The notes beneath the pieces are model-generated. The model did not search any database and was not told the DNA's origin. It saw only the letters and a program-made list of their open reading frames with translations. The translations under genes were made by a program, and so were the position numbers. Of a stretch of DNA of 33,581 nucleotides, positions 15,545 to 23,255 are shown in pieces. Location: NCBI GenBank assembly GCA_003167155.1, contig PMTY01000162.1:1090-34670 (forward strand). The letters run 5' to 3'. Position 1 is the first letter of the stretch, and each line of letters begins with the position of its first letter. This DNA is from Candidatus Cybelea tumulisoli (GTDB lineage: Bacteria; Vulcanimicrobiota; Vulcanimicrobiia; Vulcanimicrobiales; Vulcanimicrobiaceae).

Positions 15545-16180
15545 ATGCTCGTTTACGCTCGGCGTAGTCTTTTGTTATCTATCGTCGTCGCTCTGGCTGC
15601 GTGCTCGGGAACCGGGAACACCGGCACGTCACCTGGCTTGTCGGAGGCTGGTCCAGCGGTCAACGCGGCACATGCTGCTTTAAGCCAAACGTCATCAGAT
15701 GAACTTGTCTTAGCAGTTCTCGACTCAGCGCCCGAAGTGAGTGGGGGTCGCGAAATCACTCGGAGGCTCTCTTTCTCCCCAAATGCGAAGTCGTCGCCCG
15801 TCTTGATCAACTTCGTATCGGATGGTCCGGCTCAAGGCGGCGTCCCTTGCATCAACTGCGTCAACGGTGCCTCCAGCAGTGACAATATCGGTTTGACGGG
15901 ACCGTCGAGCTATATTCCCACCGGCGACACCTGGCAGTACTCGTTGTCGTTCACCGACATCTCCTACAAAGGAAAGTGCAAACTTGCCTGGGCCATTACT
16001 TCGGGGAAAAAGGTAGTCGACAGTTTCTCTGCTACGCTGAACCTCACGTCTTCGGGTGGATTCGTTCTCTACGCGCTCAACCGCGCCCGGCCCCAATACT
16101 CGGGTTCGGCCACGTTGACTGGAAAGATCACATGCGCAAGCACGACACAGATGGTCAAAGCGCCGCTAGAGTTCCAATAG
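15545..16180 (+). CDS. small lipoprotein of unknown function
   Basis: The 211-residue product has a clear lipoprotein signal (LLLSIVVALAAC). The mature part is Ser/Thr/Gly-rich and beta-like, with a CINC pair (VPCINCVNGASSSDN) and two later Cys (KGKCKLAW, KITCAST), suggesting disulfides outside the cytoplasm. The segment TWQYSLSFTDISYKGKCKLA looks like an Ig-like strand pattern. The start is certain: AGGAGG lies 5-6 nt before the ATG. The frame is open far upstream, but that stretch is antisense to the toxin-antitoxin genes. I do not recognise a family. It overlaps the next gene by 49 nt on the same strand. Confidence 0.75.
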   Translation: MLVYARRSLLLSIVVALAACSGTGNTGTSPGLSEAGPAVNAAHAALSQTSSDELVLAVLDSAPEVSGGREITRRLSFSPNAKSSPVLINFVSDGPAQGGVPCINCVNGASSSDNIGLTGPSSYIPTGDTWQYSLSFTDISYKGKCKLAWAITSGKKVVDSFSATLNLTSSGGFVLYALNRARPQYSGSATLTGKITCASTTQMVKAPLEFQ

Positions 16181-17379
16181 CTCGTTCGGCATTTCATGCC
16201 GGCGTTTTGCTGACGTTGGCCGCCCTGCTAGGAGGATGCGGCAGCGGGCCAAGCGTCGGCGTGCCGCGCTTTGCCCCGGAGCCGGCTCGCTTCGCTGCGG
16301 TCCCGGCGGGCTCCAAGATCTCGATCGTTGGCCCGGGGCGCAATCGAGCACTCGACCATCTCGTGGTTGCGTTCATGGTTGCGCAGCAGGTCCCCAACGC
16401 GCAGCTGGCGGTTTCCGTGAGAGGGAAAACGACGTTCTCGCATGGGTATACGTACCGTGGCGTGGCGGCCTCGACCACCACGCCGGCGACGATCATGCGC
16501 CTGGCGAGTAATACGAAGGCGTGGGTGGACGGAGCGCTCTTCAACCTAATTGAGGCCAAAACAATCGATCCGAACGCGAAGGTTTTCGCGTACTTGGGCA
16601 TCACCAAACCGCTTCCTAAGGGCGCCAAAGTTGATAAGCGCGTCTACGACATTACGATCGAAGACATGATCTTGCACGAGTCGGGGTGGGACGATTCGAA
16701 GCCGCCGTACTACGACCCTACGTTTGCGATGCGCACCATCGCCTTGGCGCTCAAGCTGAAAAGAGCCGTAAATCAGGTCGAGTACGTGCGTTACCAACTA
16801 TCGAAGCCGTTGCAAGAGAAACCCGGAACGGTTTATGCCTACTGCAACTTTTGCTACACCGTGCTCGGGATGGTGATCGCGAAGGCCTCGGGGTTAAGCT
16901 TCGCCGACTATATTGCGAAGGACGTTGCCGCCCCGATGGGCCTCAAGAACGTGCTTATGTCGCCCACCGTTGGAAAGCGGCTTCCGCAGGAAGTCGCCAA
17001 ATATTATTCGGCATACAAAGCGCTCTCCGCCGTCTACGTCAGGTCGGATAAGCGGTACCCCTACCCCTACGGCGGCGACGGCATGGTGCTCGAGGTTGCC
17101 GCGGGCGCGTCGGCAATCGCGACGAGCGCCGACTCCATGCTCGAGTTCATGAACAACTACTTGATTTGGGGGGTTGGCACGCCCGAACCCGGCGCAGACT
17201 GGGCGCGCGAAGGCTCGATGGCCGGCACGAATACTTGGGCGGAGCAGCTGCCCAACGGCAGCAACTATGCGTTTCTCGTCAATACACGACAGTACGTTTA
17301 TGGCAGCGATCCAACTGCGTTTGAAGCGCTGCAGTCCCAGTTAGAAGAGCGGATCGATCCAGGTTTTGCGCGACCCTAG
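16132..17379 (+). CDS. serine hydrolase, beta-lactamase/penicillin-binding fold, lipoprotein
   Basis: The 415-residue product has an N-terminal signal with lipobox LLGGC (Cys36), then a class C beta-lactamase-like fold. The catalytic S126-N-T-K129 is in IMRLASNTKAW, and Y237-C-N239 is in VYAYCNFCYTVLGMVI. The third motif (usually H-x-G or K-T-G) appears as REGSMAGTNTW, with Arg in place of the basic or His residue, so activity may differ from true beta-lactamases. Such proteins are usually peptidases or esterases at the cell surface. The start at ATG 16132 has GGAAAG upstream and lies within the end of the preceding lipoprotein gene. The gene ends immediately beside the convergent stop at 17380. 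Confidence 0.85.
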   Translation: MRKHDTDGQSAARVPIARSAFHAGVLLTLAALLGGCGSGPSVGVPRFAPEPARFAAVPAGSKISIVGPGRNRALDHLVVAFMVAQQVPNAQLAVSVRGKTTFSHGYTYRGVAASTTTPATIMRLASNTKAWVDGALFNLIEAKTIDPNAKVFAYLGITKPLPKGAKVDKRVYDITIEDMILHESGWDDSKPPYYDPTFAMRTIALALKLKRAVNQVEYVRYQLSKPLQEKPGTVYAYCNFCYTVLGMVIAKASGLSFADYIAKDVAAPMGLKNVLMSPTVGKRLPQEVAKYYSAYKALSAVYVRSDKRYPYPYGGDGMVLEVAAGASAIATSADSMLEFMNNYLIWGVGTPEPGADWAREGSMAGTNTWAEQLPNGSNYAFLVNTRQYVYGSDPTAFEALQSQLEERIDPGFARP

Positions 17380-18042
17380 TCACTCCCCCAGGACTGCATA
17401 GGCCAACTCGCTTCCGCTCACCGTGTCGCTCTGGTAGGGCGTCCAACCCGAACCGCTTCCGCAGTTGGATGGACAGTACGAAGCCTCGAGGAACGAGTCG
17501 ACTTGATCGGTGTCGTTGTACATCCAAGCGGCATTGGTCGTGAGTTCTGAGTCATTCGTGCTGACCACCACCCAATACCGCGTACCGGCCTTTAATGACG
17601 CGCCTTTTGCAAGCGTTGCGGTTTCAATCGTGCAGCACGTTCCGAACGCCGGTAAATTGCTCAGCTGTGCGGTGGCGATAGCTTTGCCTGGGACCCCCTT
17701 ATTGTCGCGGTTGAGGCTGAGCGCAAGCCCGTCGGTTCCGGACGCTAAGGCAACCGCGACCTCGATTATCGTTGCCGTGCGATTTGCACTCGGGGAAAAA
17801 GCCACCGCGCGCCAATTTTCGGGGAAGCCTTGTTGCCCCTCGGGTCCGGTGACGGGGCTGCCTTCGAATGCCCAGTACGGGCCCGATCGATACGAAGCCA
17901 GATTGCTGACGATCGTTACCAGCTTGGCGTGTGCGAAGTTTGCCGGCGCAGCAACCTGCGCAGCCGGCGTGATCGAATGTCCCCCGCACGCACTGAGGAA
18001 GACGCTCGTCGCCAACGGAAGCGCCGGCATTTTCCACTTCAT
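17380..18042 (-). CDS. secreted choice-of-anchor-R-like lipoprotein, paralog 2
   Basis: The 220-residue product has a lipoprotein signal (FLSAC) and a beta-sandwich pattern also seen in the gene just upstream. Shared motifs are SGPYWAFEGSPVTGP, NRDNKGVPGKAI, the paired Cys CCTIETATLAKGASLKAGTRYWVVVST, and a C-terminal AYAVLGE. The pattern VPG-x-AI...YWVV-ST resembles 'choice-of-anchor R' domains, which sit on secreted proteins; this is a resemblance only. The start is ATG at 18042 with AGAGG upstream. It is 10 nt downstream of its paralog, so the two are a tandem duplicate in one operon. Confidence 0.75.
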   Translation of the reverse strand: MKWKMPALPLATSVFLSACGGHSITPAAQVAAPANFAHAKLVTIVSNLASYRSGPYWAFEGSPVTGPEGQQGFPENWRAVAFSPSANRTATIIEVAVALASGTDGLALSLNRDNKGVPGKAIATAQLSNLPAFGTCCTIETATLAKGASLKAGTRYWVVVSTNDSELTTNAAWMYNDTDQVDSFLEASYCPSNCGSGSGWTPYQSDTVSGSELAYAVLGE

Positions 18043-18052
18043 ACCTCTAACC

Positions 18053-18781
18053 TCACTTCCCCAGCACCGCGAACGCGACGCCGTAGAGCGAGTGAAACGC
18101 AATCCACGCGTCATTCTGCAGGCCATACGAGGCGCAACTACCGCCGCGATCGTCCGAGCAGTATTGCGCCAGCGTCGCCCCATGCTTTTGGCCGAGTTCG
18201 CTCAGCGCCCAACCCGCCGAGGTGCCGGCTTCCGATGCATCCGTACTGAGAACGACCCAATATTGTGTGCCGCCCGCAAGCCGTAGGCCGGCTTTATCGT
18301 TCACCGCTTCAACCGTGCAGCATAACGATTGGGGAAGGTTCGTCAGCTTCCAGGCCTTGATAGCCGCGCCCGGTACGCCGTGCGCGTCTTTATTGACGCT
18401 TAGAACGAGTCCGTTGGGCCCGTAACTCCAAATCGCGGCGACTTCAAGTTTCGTCGCGGAGCGATCGGCGCGAGGCGTAAAGGGCGCCGCCGTCCACACT
18501 TCGGCCCGCCCGGAGTACGCCGGTCCATTGATCTCCGCTTCGGACCAGGCCCAGTACGGGCTCTTTGCATACTTTGAAAAACTATAGCCGATCGCGACTA
18601 ATCCAGCATCACCCGAATTGTTGAGCGGGACCGGTGCGGAGTGCCGCGCTGCGGCCGCAGTCGTGAAGGCTCCCTGCTTGTTGGTGATTCGCAGCACGTC
18701 GCTGGTCGCGAGGGCCGCTGCCGTCGCCGTGGTAACGGCGACCAGCGTTAGTGCAATCGCGCTTCTTTTCCGCATAAGCAT
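18053..18781 (-). CDS. secreted choice-of-anchor-R-like protein, paralog 1
   Basis: The 242-residue product starts with RKRSAIALTLVAVTTATAAALA, a Sec-type signal without a lipobox, unlike its neighbour. The mature domain repeats the neighbour's motifs: KSPYWAWSEAEINGP, VNKDAHGVPGAAI, SLCCTVEAVNDKAGLRLAGGTQYWVVLST, and AFAVLGK at the end. A Cys pair near the C-terminus (QYCSDDRGGSCASYG) matches the neighbour's SYCPSNCGSGSG. Function is unknown; the family is found on exported proteins. It is divergent from the XRE/NB-ARC regulator across 194 nt, so that regulator may control it. A second ATG 6 nt in is an alternative start. Confidence 0.75.
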   Translation of the reverse strand: MLMRKRSAIALTLVAVTTATAAALATSDVLRITNKQGAFTTAAAARHSAPVPLNNSGDAGLVAIGYSFSKYAKSPYWAWSEAEINGPAYSGRAEVWTAAPFTPRADRSATKLEVAAIWSYGPNGLVLSVNKDAHGVPGAAIKAWKLTNLPQSLCCTVEAVNDKAGLRLAGGTQYWVVLSTDASEAGTSAGWALSELGQKHGATLAQYCSDDRGGSCASYGLQNDAWIAFHSLYGVAFAVLGK

Positions 18782-18913
18782 TTCTCCCAGCTTCTTTCCC
18801 CGAAGCCGGGCTGACTTACCGCGATTGCAGCTCTAAACGTACGCGACTAATGCCATGTGCGTTGTTCTCCTTTACCCAATCATCGCTCGCGACGCGCGCC
18901 GGTCCCAGGGACG

Positions 18914-18934
18914 ACCCGGTCAGTTACCCGGTCA
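18914..18934. repeat. direct repeat in the regulator-1 upstream region
   Basis: ACCCGGTCA occurs at 18914-18922 and again at 18926-18934, a 12-bp pitch, 42 nt before the GTG of regulator 1 and in the divergent intergenic region. Two 9-bp copies close to one helical turn apart are typical of an operator for a dimeric HTH protein. Confidence 0.4.
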
Positions 18935-18975
18935 AATAGCGGGGAAGGGCCCGGCGAGCAACCGAAACGGACGGC

Positions 18976-21387
18976 GTGCACGCTCGGTCGACGGCCCCCG
19001 CGGAGTTCGGAGCGCTCTTGCGGCGGTTGCGCGGTGCGGCGGAGCTCTCGCAGGAAGAGCTAGCCGAACGGGCGCGCATGAGCGTCGATGCGATCAGTCA
19101 ACTGGAGCGCGGGCGCCGTCGAGCGCCGCAGCGTGAGACCGTCGATCTCTTACTGACGGCGCTCCAGCCCAATGACGATGATCGTGCGGCGCTCCTTGCG
19201 GCTGCGAGCCGTGCGCGGGTGCGCAGCGCCGAATCGCATTCGGGACCCGCGGCGTCGGGCCACAACCTGCCCGACCGGCTAACCGATCTTATCGGCCGAG
19301 AGAGCGTCGTCGCTGAAATCCACGCGTTGCTGGCCGATGCGCGACTCGTCACGCTGGTGGGCGCCGGCGGTATCGGCAAGACTCGCGCAGCGTTGGAGGT
19401 CGGTGCGCAGGAAGTCGACCGCTGGCCCGACGGCGTCTGGCTCGTCGAATTGGCACCGGTCGGCGATGCCGCGCTGGTTGCGGGGACGATTGCGCTCGCC
19501 CTGGGCGCCGTCGGGCAGTCGAATGAGTCGGCGCTCGAAACCCTGCTGCGCCATCTGAAGCATAAACACGTGCTGCTGCTCCTCGATAACTGCGAACACC
19601 TCATCGAAGAGGTGGCGCAAATTGCCGAAACGCTCTTGCGCGAGCGTCCGCGGCTGAAGCTCTTGGCGACCAGCCGCGAGTTGCTGCGAGTTGCGGGCGA
19701 ACGCGTCTATCCGATACCTTCGCTGGACGATTCGAGCGCCGCGGAACTCTTCGAAGAGCGAGCGCGCGCCGGCGATCCCGCGTTTACGCTCGGCGATCGA
19801 GATGTTCCGATCGTCGCGGAGATCTGCCGGCGGCTCGACGGCATACCGCTGGCGGTCGAGCTGGCAGCGGCGCGTGTGCGGACCTTGGCGCTGCCCCAGC
19901 TTGCGCGCAAGCTCGACGAGCGCTTTGCGATCCTCACCGGCGGTAATCGGACGGCATTACCGCGCCAGCAGACGATGCAAGCGCTCATCGACTGGAGCTA
20001 CGATCTTCTCACGCCGCAAGAGCAACGGTTCTTCCGCCGGCTGGCCGTCTTCGCCGGCGGCTGCACCCTCGACGCCGCCGCGGCCGTGTGCGGTGATCCT
20101 GGCGACGATGCGCTCGATCTCCTGGGTTCGCTAGTGGACAAGTCACTCGTCGTTACGCTTGGCGGAGGTGAGGAGCAGCGGTACGGATTGCTCGAGTCGA
20201 TGCGCGCGTACGCCCTGCAGAAGCTCGACGATTCCGGCGAGCACGACGCGATCTCGCGGCGTCATGTGGAGTTCGTTGCGCGTCTGGTCGACTCGCTTCG
20301 CTTGCGATCTCGCACTTTGGCCAGAGAGACTCTGAACCTTGAGATTGAAAACGTCAGGGCGGCGCTGTCGTGGTGCGCAAATACCGGCGACGCGCTGAAC
20401 CTTGGCGCGCAGATCTTGGCGAACACGAATGTATTCTATACGCAGAGGCTCCATGGCGAATACCTGGAACGGTCGCGCTTTTTCCTCGGTCACGCCGGCC
20501 TCATCGACCCCGCGGTGCAGGCCGGAATCTGGCTGGGCATCGCTCGCAGAGCCGTCGGCGTTCCGGCGCTCGACGCCGCCGAACGGGCAATCGCCCTGCT
20601 GGAAAAGACGGGAGATCGCAGCGCGACGTTGGTTCGCGCGCATCTCAAGCGCGCGAAAGCGCTCGCGGAGCAACATCGCATTCCCGAGGCGCTCGAGGCA
20701 AATATGCGTGTGATGCAACTGCGCGACGAACTCTGTCCGCAAGACGACGGCACGCTGGCCAGCATCCACCACCAGCGCGGCTTCCTGCTCGGCCAAATGC
20801 ATGACGCCGCTTTCGGCCGTCAAGAGTATCAGGCAGCTGCCGCCATCTATAACCGCATGGGCGACCGTAACGGGGAGGCGTACATGCGATGTAACATCGG
20901 AAACTGTTACTACCTAGAGGGTGACGTTGAGACCGCAATACGGTTGACGAGCGAGAACATCGCCGTCTTCCGCGAGCTGCGCAACTGGGATGGTGAAGCG
21001 TTCCTTCGGTGCAACCTAGCGGAGTTTAAAATCGTCAGCGGCGACCTCCTCGGTGCGGCCGAAGATATCGCCGCAGCCCTCGACGCTGCCCGGCGACTCG
21101 AAAGCGAGACGTGGCTAGCAGCGACGGCCTTCGCGGCGGCGGGGCTCGCCGCTCACTCCGGCGACCTTACAGCGGCAGCGCGGCTCTCGGGCTATGTGCG
21201 CTCGTGGAAGGCAGAACGCGCCTACTATGAAGCCGGCGACACCCGCGTTCAAACCGCGATCGAAACCCTACTCGAAGCTGGTCTGAGCCGCGAAGAGCGA
21301 GATCTGCTGGAGTTCGAAGGAGCGAATCTCCCGGAAGCCACCGTCACAGATATCATCCTCAGGAGCACGGCTGCCGTGCGGGCCTAG
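18976..21387 (+). CDS. XRE-HTH / NB-ARC / TPR regulator 1 (STAND family)
   Basis: The 803-residue product has three parts. Residues 11-66 form an XRE-type helix-turn-helix (FGALLRRLRGAAELSQEELA, then DAISQLERGRRRAPQRET). From about 105 an NB-ARC-type ATPase begins (DLIGRESVVAEI), with Walker A LVGAGGIGKT near 127-136, Walker B LLLLDNCEH near 200-208, an LLATSRELLRVAGE sensor segment, GIPLAVELAAARVR (GLPLA-like) and the winged-helix LIDWSYDLLTPQEQRFFRRL. The C-terminal 350 residues are TPR-like repeats that would sense a ligand. The start is GTG at 18976, where the HTH begins in register with its paralog at 27719. It is divergent from the tandem secreted paralogs. No ligand or target is known. 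Confidence 0.88.
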   Translation: MHARSTAPAEFGALLRRLRGAAELSQEELAERARMSVDAISQLERGRRRAPQRETVDLLLTALQPNDDDRAALLAAASRARVRSAESHSGPAASGHNLPDRLTDLIGRESVVAEIHALLADARLVTLVGAGGIGKTRAALEVGAQEVDRWPDGVWLVELAPVGDAALVAGTIALALGAVGQSNESALETLLRHLKHKHVLLLLDNCEHLIEEVAQIAETLLRERPRLKLLATSRELLRVAGERVYPIPSLDDSSAAELFEERARAGDPAFTLGDRDVPIVAEICRRLDGIPLAVELAAARVRTLALPQLARKLDERFAILTGGNRTALPRQQTMQALIDWSYDLLTPQEQRFFRRLAVFAGGCTLDAAAAVCGDPGDDALDLLGSLVDKSLVVTLGGGEEQRYGLLESMRAYALQKLDDSGEHDAISRRHVEFVARLVDSLRLRSRTLARETLNLEIENVRAALSWCANTGDALNLGAQILANTNVFYTQRLHGEYLERSRFFLGHAGLIDPAVQAGIWLGIARRAVGVPALDAAERAIALLEKTGDRSATLVRAHLKRAKALAEQHRIPEALEANMRVMQLRDELCPQDDGTLASIHHQRGFLLGQMHDAAFGRQEYQAAAAIYNRMGDRNGEAYMRCNIGNCYYLEGDVETAIRLTSENIAVFRELRNWDGEAFLRCNLAEFKIVSGDLLGAAEDIAAALDAARRLESETWLAATAFAAAGLAAHSGDLTAAARLSGYVRSWKAERAYYEAGDTRVQTAIETLLEAGLSREERDLLEFEGANLPEATVTDIILRSTAAVRA

Positions 21388-21527
21388 TTGCATACCGGCG
21401 AGGGGAGCCGCCGATCGGTTTGACAAGCCCAGCAAGAAGGCGCATCTTAGGCCGATAAGGGGCCCGAACCCCACGCAAAATCCATTCCGAAGCGATACAC
21501 GGTCTTCGGAGAGAGAGGTTAGAAACG

Positions 21528-22757
21528 ATGCGAGTTGCACCTTTAGCTTGTTATGCGTCGGCGTTTGTCTTTTGCGCCGTACTGCTCGCGGGATGCTCGG
21601 GCTCTTCGCCCAGCTCACAGAGCCTTCCGGCCGGTTCGATTGGACAGACGGGGCGCATCGAGGCCTCTGGCGGCACGATCGTGTTCAACGGCCGAAGCTT
21701 CAAGATTGGCTCCGCTGCTGCACAGGCGCGCGCCATCCAGGCGCGGGCAAAGATGAATATTGTGCTTCCACCAGGCGCACTCTACGTTGCCGATCCGTCG
21801 TTAAACGGCGTCATGGTCTACAACGAATTCTCGACTGGATCCGCGATCCTGCCCTACGGGATTCTCACCGGTCCCAAGTCACAGCTCAACGGTCCGGTCG
21901 CGGTCTCGGTCGGCACCGACCTGCCGTGCAACACGACCGGCATCTGCACGCAATATTTGTGGGTGTCGAACGCCGGCAATAACACCATTACGGCATACAC
22001 GTTGCCCCTGGGTTCTTGGAACCAGGCACCGGCCGGCGTCATCACTTATAACGGAACGGGCGCGTGCGGTCCCGGCATCTCTAATCCATACGGCATCGTG
22101 CACTACGGACCGTTCGGAACCTCGACATCGGGTACCATCCTCCAGACGAGCGAGACGGTCGTCTCCTCAACGAAGTACTACATCGTCGGGTTTCAGGCAA
22201 ACCTCTTCGGACTGAACCCGTGCAACGTGTCGTTCACGAGCCCGAACTACGACTCGCCGAGCGGCCCAAGCATCTATTACGGCTTGTCGGCCAGCATCTT
22301 CAATGCGAACAGGGACACAGTGACTTCGCAGGTGCTCAGCCCAGGACTTCCGCCAGGAATCGGCCCCCCGGGTATTGTGTGGGCCCTACCTCATTCTGCG
22401 GCCACAGAAGGCACGGCAATCCAGCAAGGAACAACGACCGCCAACAGCTACGTTTGGACGACGACGAGCGCAGACACGAACTATCCGAATGACGCGCTCT
22501 GGAGATGCCAGATCAAGGCGTTTACACTAGGGACCTGCGCGTCCGCCCGTGGAGGAGGGGCCACGCCGGTCTGCGTGAATCCGGGCGTCAGCCTCGACGA
22601 TCCGACTTTCCCAGCGACCTCTGCGAGGCAAAAGTGGATTTACGTTCCGAACATCACCAACGGCACGGTTACGTCGTATCGGCTCCGCGTACCCTGCACG
22701 CTTAAGAGCACGTTTGTAAACCTCGTGTCACCGTTTGGCGTCGCGGTGCAGTTCTAG
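21528..22757 (+). CDS. NHL/YncE-like propeller lipoprotein
   Basis: The 409-residue product has a lipoprotein signal (AVLLAGC) and blades with YVADPSLNGVMVY, YLWVSNAGNNTITAY and WIYVPNITNGTVTSY. That alternation is typical of NHL or YncE-like propellers, here with long insertions. Several Cys (LPCNTTGICTQY, ACGPG, NPCNV, WRCQIK, TCAS, VCVNPG, PCTL) suggest disulfides, fitting an extracellular location. The start is ATG at 21528 with GAGAGGT upstream. It sits between regulator 1 and the decayed MBL copy and seems to interrupt the regulator/MBL pair seen intact further right. A stable hairpin follows the stop. Confidence 0.75.
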   Translation: MRVAPLACYASAFVFCAVLLAGCSGSSPSSQSLPAGSIGQTGRIEASGGTIVFNGRSFKIGSAAAQARAIQARAKMNIVLPPGALYVADPSLNGVMVYNEFSTGSAILPYGILTGPKSQLNGPVAVSVGTDLPCNTTGICTQYLWVSNAGNNTITAYTLPLGSWNQAPAGVITYNGTGACGPGISNPYGIVHYGPFGTSTSGTILQTSETVVSSTKYYIVGFQANLFGLNPCNVSFTSPNYDSPSGPSIYYGLSASIFNANRDTVTSQVLSPGLPPGIGPPGIVWALPHSAATEGTAIQQGTTTANSYVWTTTSADTNYPNDALWRCQIKAFTLGTCASARGGGATPVCVNPGVSLDDPTFPATSARQKWIYVPNITNGTVTSYRLRVPCTLKSTFVNLVSPFGVAVQF

Positions 22758-22773
22758 GGGTAGCCTCGCTACG

Positions 22774-22801
22774 CAGCGGCTTCGCTTCGGCGAAGCCGCT
22801 G
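22774..22801 (+). terminator. stable UUCG-capped hairpin, probable terminator
   Basis: CAGCGGCTTCGC pairs perfectly with GCGAAGCCGCTG, a 12-bp stem closed by a C(UUCG)G tetraloop, one of the most stable loop types. It begins 17 nt after the stop at 22757. A short T-run (TTTTT) follows only about 12 nt after the stem, so it may terminate imperfectly or protect the mRNA 3' end instead. Confidence 0.55.
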
Positions 22802-22839
22802 TTGCTGGTGGGTTTTTCTGGAGGAGAGGGCAGGGTCGT

Positions 22840-23238
22840 GAGTCCGTTCGCCTGTTGTTCGGACCCCGCGGCGCCTGGCGTTATATGAACACGTTCGAGG
22901 GCTTCGGGATCACCGTACGTGAGACGCCGAGTGATGTCTCCGAACTGGCGATCCACAGCATTCCCGTCGATCGACTACTCGAAGATCTCGACGTGTCCGT
23001 CTACGCTGTTGCCGCCCCCCACGGAATGATGCCTTCGGTGGCATTTCGCGTCGACCACGCCAAGCCTTCTGCAGTTGGTTACACCGCGCAGCAGAGTGCT
23101 GCAAAAAGGCTGCTGTTGTCGCATCTTATGCCGCCCATCGAGAGCGATCTTACAGATTCTCTAGCGATCGTGCGACGTGCGTACGATGGTCCTATTGAAG
23201 TGGCAAGCGATCTCAAAGAGTACCAAATCGGCGCCTAA
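22840..23238 (+). pseudogene. decayed copy of the MBL-fold hydrolase
   Basis: This stretch translates to a protein closely matching the C-terminal part of the MBL-fold gene at 30382-31260, from VRLLFGPRGAWRYMNTFEGF to SDLKEYQIGA, at roughly 88% identity by eye. The N-terminal half with the metal-binding HLHIDH is missing: homology starts at about 22840, just after the hairpin. A 45-residue in-frame deletion also joins FRVD to HAKPSA, removing the SGD metal-ligand segment. It cannot be an active hydrolase. The frame still has no stops, so decay is recent or a short product persists (possible ATG at 22885). It ends 17 nt from the convergent propeller gene. Confidence 0.82.
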
Positions 23239-23255
23239 ACATCGGACACCGACGG

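Noticed and set aside
21420-21448. A sigma-70 promoter with TTGACA at 21420-21425 for the lipoprotein gene
   Set aside because: The -10 at the right distance is CATCTT, a poor match; the TTGACA overlaps the shared intergenic block, so a promoter is possible but not supported enough to list.
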